A stretch of DNA of 64,000 nucleotides from DATBLE01 sp036555585 (lineage in GTDB: Bacteria > Actinomycetota > Thermoleophilia > Gaiellales > Gaiellaceae): assembly GCA_036555585.1 (NCBI GenBank), contig DATBLE010000003.1, positions 1 through 64,000 on the forward strand, in the 5' to 3' direction. Each line of letters begins with the position of its first letter. Position 1 is the first letter of the stretch. A model generated the notes under the pieces. It had not been told where the DNA came from. It saw only the letters and a list, made by a program, of their open reading frames with translations, and searched no databases. A program made the translations under genes and the position numbers. Shown piece by piece: positions 61,040 to 64,000 of this stretch.

Positions 61040-62584
61040 ATGGCGAAGACGAAGACCAAGGCTCCGAAGCAGGACTTCGAGACGACGATCGCCGAGGCCT
61101 ACCAGGCCCAGGGCAAGACGCTCGAGCTGGGCAAGGGAGTGCTCGACGGCAAGGTCGCCCCGACCGCGGTCGTCCAGGTTCCGCTCAGGATGACGAACCG
61201 CCACGGGCTGATCGCGGGCGCGACCGGGACGGGGAAGACGAAGGGGCTCCAGGGCATCGCCGAGCAGCTCTCCGAGGCCGGCGTCCCCGTCTTCGCCGCC
61301 GACATGAAGGGCGACCTCTCCGGCCTCTCGCAACCGGGCGGCGCGAAGGGGGTCGCGGCCGACCGCTGGCAGGAGCTGGGCGAGACCTTCGCGCCGACGG
61401 CGTTTCCCGTCGAGTACCTCGCGCTGGGCGGGATCGGCCCCGGGATCCCGGTCCGGGCGACGGTCACCGACTTCGGCCCGCTCCTGCTCGGGAAGGTGCT
61501 GCAGGCGAACGAGACGCAGGAGCAGAGCCTGTCGCTGCTCTTCCGCTACGCCGACCAGAAGGGCTTGCCGCTGCTCGACCTGTCCGACCTGCGCTCGCTG
61601 CTGACCTTCCTCGCGTCCGAGCAGGGGAAGGCCGAGCTCACCGGGATCGGCGGGGTCGCCTCGTCGACGATCGGTGTCCTCTTGCGGCAGCTCGTCCAGC
61701 TCGAGGACGGCGGCGGCACGGAGCTCTTCGGCGAGCCCCAGCTCGAGATCGCCGACCTGATGCGGACTGCCCCGGACGGGCGCGGGATCATCTCCTGCCT
61801 CGAGCTGCCAGCCGTCCAGGACAAGCCGGCGCTCTTCTCGACCGCGCTGATGTGGCTCCTCGCGGAGCTGTTCGAGGAGCTGCCCGAGGTCGGCGACCGG
61901 GACAAGCCGAAGCTGGTGTTCTTCTTCGACGAGGCCCACCTCCTGTTCGACGGTGCGACGAAGGCGTTCCTCGACTCGATCGTGCAGACCGTCCGCCTGA
62001 TCCGCTCCAAGGGCGTGGGCGTGTTCTTCTGCACGCAGCAGCCGAAGGACGTGCCCGGCGACGTCCTGGCCCAGCTGGGCAACCGGATCCAGTACGCGCT
62101 CAGGGCCTTCACCCCCGACGACGCGAAGGCGTTGAAGGCGACGGTGTCGACCTTCCCGAGGTCTGACTTCTACGACCTCGGCGAGCTGCTCACCCAGCTC
62201 GGGATCGGAGAGGCCGCCGTCACCATCCTGAGCGAGAACGGCGTGCCCACGCCGGTCGTGGCGACGAAGATCCGGGCGCCGCGCTCGAAGATGGCCGCGG
62301 CCGACGACGTCGACGGCGCGGCCAAGGCGTCGCCGCTCTACGCGAAGTACGGGACGAGGGTGGACGCGCAGAGCGCGCGGGAGCTTCTGGCGGCGCGCAT
62401 GACGCAGCAGCCGGCCGCAGGGGAGCCTGCGCCCGCTCCGACCGAGGAGCACAAGAAGGCGGCGAAGGCCGCGGGCGGCGGAGCGGGGGCGATCGGCGAC
62501 TTCCTCACCTCGACCACGGGCCGCCAGCTCGAGCGCGAGGTCGTGCGCGGCCTCTTCGGCCTGCTCTCGAAGTCCCTCAAATAG
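61040..62584 (+). CDS. HerA-like helicase domain protein (DUF853/YjgR)
   Basis: A 514-residue ATPase of the HerA/FtsK superfamily, YjgR (DUF853) branch. Walker A GATGTGKTKGLQ, the family block FAADMKGDLSGLSQPG, Walker B LVFFFDEAHLLF and the arginine-finger region IRSKGVGVFFCTQQPKDVP are intact; the C-terminal tail is Ala/Pro-rich and ends in a helix (LEREVVRGLFGLLSKSL). Its cellular role is not defined; DNA translocation is inferred from the fold. ATG 61040 lies 6 nt after TAGGAT (61028-61033), whose TAG is the stop of the preceding gene. It converges on the HIT gene with an 8-nt overlap. Confidence 0.9.
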   Translation: MAKTKTKAPKQDFETTIAEAYQAQGKTLELGKGVLDGKVAPTAVVQVPLRMTNRHGLIAGATGTGKTKGLQGIAEQLSEAGVPVFAADMKGDLSGLSQPGGAKGVAADRWQELGETFAPTAFPVEYLALGGIGPGIPVRATVTDFGPLLLGKVLQANETQEQSLSLLFRYADQKGLPLLDLSDLRSLLTFLASEQGKAELTGIGGVASSTIGVLLRQLVQLEDGGGTELFGEPQLEIADLMRTAPDGRGIISCLELPAVQDKPALFSTALMWLLAELFEELPEVGDRDKPKLVFFFDEAHLLFDGATKAFLDSIVQTVRLIRSKGVGVFFCTQQPKDVPGDVLAQLGNRIQYALRAFTPDDAKALKATVSTFPRSDFYDLGELLTQLGIGEAAVTILSENGVPTPVVATKIRAPRSKMAAADDVDGAAKASPLYAKYGTRVDAQSARELLAARMTQQPAAGEPAPAPTEEHKKAAKAAGGGAGAIGDFLTSTTGRQLEREVVRGLFGLLSKSLK

Positions 62585-63062
62585 CGGGCCAGGCGGCTGC
62601 CAGCTTCGCCCGGGTCTCGCTCAGGTGCTCGGGCAGCACCTTGACGTCCGCCAGCACCGGCATGAAGTTCGTGTCCCCGGACCAGCGGGGAACGACGTGC
62701 AGGTGGACGTGGTCGACGATCCCGGCGCCCGCAATGCGGCCGAGGTTCCAGCCGACGTTGTAGCCCTCCGGGGCGAAGGTGCCGGCGAGCGCGGCCATGC
62801 CCTTGGCAGCGAGGCGGTGCGCCTCGAGCGTCTCGGCGTCGGTGAGCCCGGCGAAGTCGCCCGTGTGACGGTACGGGGCGACCATCAGGTGGCCGGACGA
62901 ATAGGGGAACCGATTCAGGAGCACGAAGGCCGTCTCGCCGCGGTGCACGACGAGCATCTCCTCGTCTGGACCGGTGGCCGCCCGGCAGAACACGCAGCCC
63001 TCGATTTCGTCGGCCGACTGGATGTATTCGAGCCGCCAGGGCGCCCAGAGCTGCCTGGTCAC
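62577..63062 (-). CDS. HIT family protein (Ap4A phosphorylase-like)
   Basis: A 161-residue histidine-triad nucleotide hydrolase or transferase. The triad is intact as HVHLHVVPRW, and a Cys pair plus His in the N-terminal part (GCVFCRAA) fits the zinc-containing actinobacterial Ap4A phosphorylase/HIT group; WAPWRLEYIQ is also typical of these. GTG 63062 gives the canonical VTRQLWAPWR start; the longer frame is low-complexity. It is downstream of corA on the same strand but separated by a large hairpin. It would control diadenosine tetraphosphate levels, by family knowledge. Confidence 0.92.
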   Translation of the reverse strand: MTRQLWAPWRLEYIQSADEIEGCVFCRAATGPDEEMLVVHRGETAFVLLNRFPYSSGHLMVAPYRHTGDFAGLTDAETLEAHRLAAKGMAALAGTFAPEGYNVGWNLGRIAGAGIVDHVHLHVVPRWSGDTNFMPVLADVKVLPEHLSETRAKLAAAWPAI

Positions 63063-63135
63063 CCGACCGCTTGTATCAGAGCTTCTCCGCCGCCGCGCCC
63101 GACCTGTGCGGGCGCGGCCCACGACGGCTCGCTAC

Positions 63136-63188
63136 CCGCGCGAAGTCGTCACGGCTCCGGCCGAAGGCCGGAGCCGGACTTCGCGCGG
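63136..63188 (-). terminator. nested long hairpin after corA
   Basis: An outer 12-bp stem, CCGCGCGAAGTC (63136-63147) with GACTTCGCGCGG (63177-63188), encloses an inner 10-bp stem, GGCTCCGGCC (63153-63162) with GGCCGGAGCC (63166-63175). It touches the corA stop codon and precedes the HIT gene. It is either a strong terminator without a T-tail or a mobile hairpin element. Confidence 0.6.
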
Positions 63189-64000
63189 CTAAAGCCATCG
63201 CTTGTAGCGGAAGAACCCGACCAGCCCGGCGGCGAGGCCGATCATCACGCCGACGATCACCCAGAACGCCTCGGTGGTGCCGAAGCCGGGGAAGTCGACG
63301 TTCATCCCGAAGATCCCGGAGATCAGCGTGAGCGGGAGGAGCACGACGCTGAAGACGGTCAGGATCCGCAGGACGTTGTTCTGGCGGTGCGAGATCACGG
63401 ACTCGTTCGTCTGCTCGAGGCCCTCGACGACCTCCTTGTAGTTGTCGAGGAGATCCCAGATGCGCTCGGCCGCGTCGACGATGTCGTCGAAGTAGAGCTC
63501 GAGCTCCTCCGGCAGGTAGCGCTGCACCCGGCCGTCGAGCACACGCAGGGTCGAGCGCTCGGGCTTGATGATCTTGCGGTAGGAGATGATCTCCTGCTTG
63601 ACGTTGGAGAGGTCGCGGACGACGTCCTCGGCGCGCCCTTCGAACATCTCGTCCTCGATCGAGTCGAGCTTGTGCCCGATCTTGTCGAGGATCGGGAAGC
63701 AGTAGTCGAAGAGGTCGTCGAGGACGTGGTAGAGCAGGTAGCCGGAGCCCTTCGCGAAGAGCGAATCGCGGAGATCGCCGTCTTCCTCGCAGCGGGCGAA
63801 CAGCCGAGTCACCGGCAGGAGCTCGACGGTCGGGAGCGTGATCAGGAAGTCGGGGCCGAGGAAGACGTCGAGCTCGGCCGCGTTCAGCCGCTGGATCGCC
63901 TTGTCGTAGGCCGGGAAGTGAAGGACGGAGAAGAGGTACTCGGGGTACTCGTCGACCTTCGGCCGCTGGCGCTTGGAGAGGACGTCCTCGAGGTCGAGCG
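63189..64000 (-). CDS. corA: CorA family magnesium transporter (partial)
   Basis: The C-terminal 270 residues of a CorA channel; the start lies beyond the window. The cytoplasmic funnel (EYPEYLFSVLHFPAYDK, FLGPDFLITLPTVELLPVTRLF) and the long stalk helix are followed by two transmembrane segments. The first ends in the signature GMN (GIFGMNVDFPG), and the second leads into a short basic tail (FRYKRWL). CorA proteins are pentameric Mg2+ (or Co2+/Ni2+) channels; some relatives export zinc. A frame starting at 63812 looks complete but its GTG is internal, as upstream codons continue the family sequence to the window edge. Confidence 0.93.
   Translation of the reverse strand, partial: LDLEDVLSKRQRPKVDEYPEYLFSVLHFPAYDKAIQRLNAAELDVFLGPDFLITLPTVELLPVTRLFARCEEDGDLRDSLFAKGSGYLLYHVLDDLFDYCFPILDKIGHKLDSIEDEMFEGRAEDVVRDLSNVKQEIISYRKIIKPERSTLRVLDGRVQRYLPEELELYFDDIVDAAERIWDLLDNYKEVVEGLEQTNESVISHRQNNVLRILTVFSVVLLPLTLISGIFGMNVDFPGFGTTEAFWVIVGVMIGLAAGLVGFFRYKRWL

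Overview
The window is a GC-rich (about 70 percent by eye) actinobacterial chromosome segment, most likely from the class Thermoleophilia (Gaiellales or Solirubrobacterales). This is an inference from gene content and order (WhiA, coproheme decarboxylase of the actinobacterial type, class I aldolase with GlpX, an F420-type oxidoreductase, secreted Ig-like repeat proteins) and not from a database search. Most of it looks like core genome. I found no CRISPR array, prophage or complete insertion sequence.

Layout. 1-704 holds the end of an rRNA operon (23S 3' end, 5S, terminator). 0.7-8.0 kb carries a GNAT enzyme, an HtpX-like protease with a small partner, a histidine phosphatase and SDR on a shared promoter, then dgt-dnaG-thiG-thiS-thiE. 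8.07-9.39 kb is a small accessory islet: it starts at tRNA-Asn, ends at a 27-nt copy of that tRNA's 3' end, and holds an excisionase-like scrap, a YggU gene and a 59-residue secreted peptide. 9.8-18.2 kb has small membrane proteins, a secreted subtilase, Bcp, tRNA-Leu, ChdC and two tandem secreted glycoside-hydrolase-like proteins. 18.2-29.2 kb is uvrC, pruA, ogt, whiA, the lower-glycolysis run gap-pgk-tpiA-gpmI and an ECF sigma factor. 29.2-38.6 kb holds a phosphoesterase, an M48 protease, argS, glpX opposite a class I aldolase, two secreted proteins and tRNA-Gly. 38.6-46.3 kb is a GntR-regulated deacetylase and oligopeptide ABC transporter locus. 46.3-51.4 kb has a decayed proline iminopeptidase, a cyclase-ATPase-TPR giant and orphans. 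51.4-57.9 kb is a lipid lysyltransferase-like protein, a cytochrome-like/beta-propeller fusion and a divergent two-component system with a striking dyad between them. 57.9-64 kb contains a defective-looking metalloprotease, a kinase-F420 oxidoreductase fusion, a HerA-like ATPase, a HIT protein and a CorA channel cut by the window edge.

Most notable observations. (1) The arginyl-tRNA synthetase lacks the HIGH motif (VVSA in its place) while everything around it is conserved. (2) About twenty genes have a TAnnnT hexamer 6-9 nt before the start codon, which indicates pervasive leaderless transcription. In five places the stop codon of the preceding gene is itself the first half of that hexamer, and in four divergent pairs the two hexamers overlap. 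(3) The same signature supports an unannotated 22-residue hydrophobic microprotein. (4) Several proteins have unusual architecture or lost key residues: a shikimate-kinase-like/LLM fusion, a DUF4405-like/two-propeller fusion, a phosphoglycerate kinase with a large internal deletion, and an M6-like protease with His replaced by Met.
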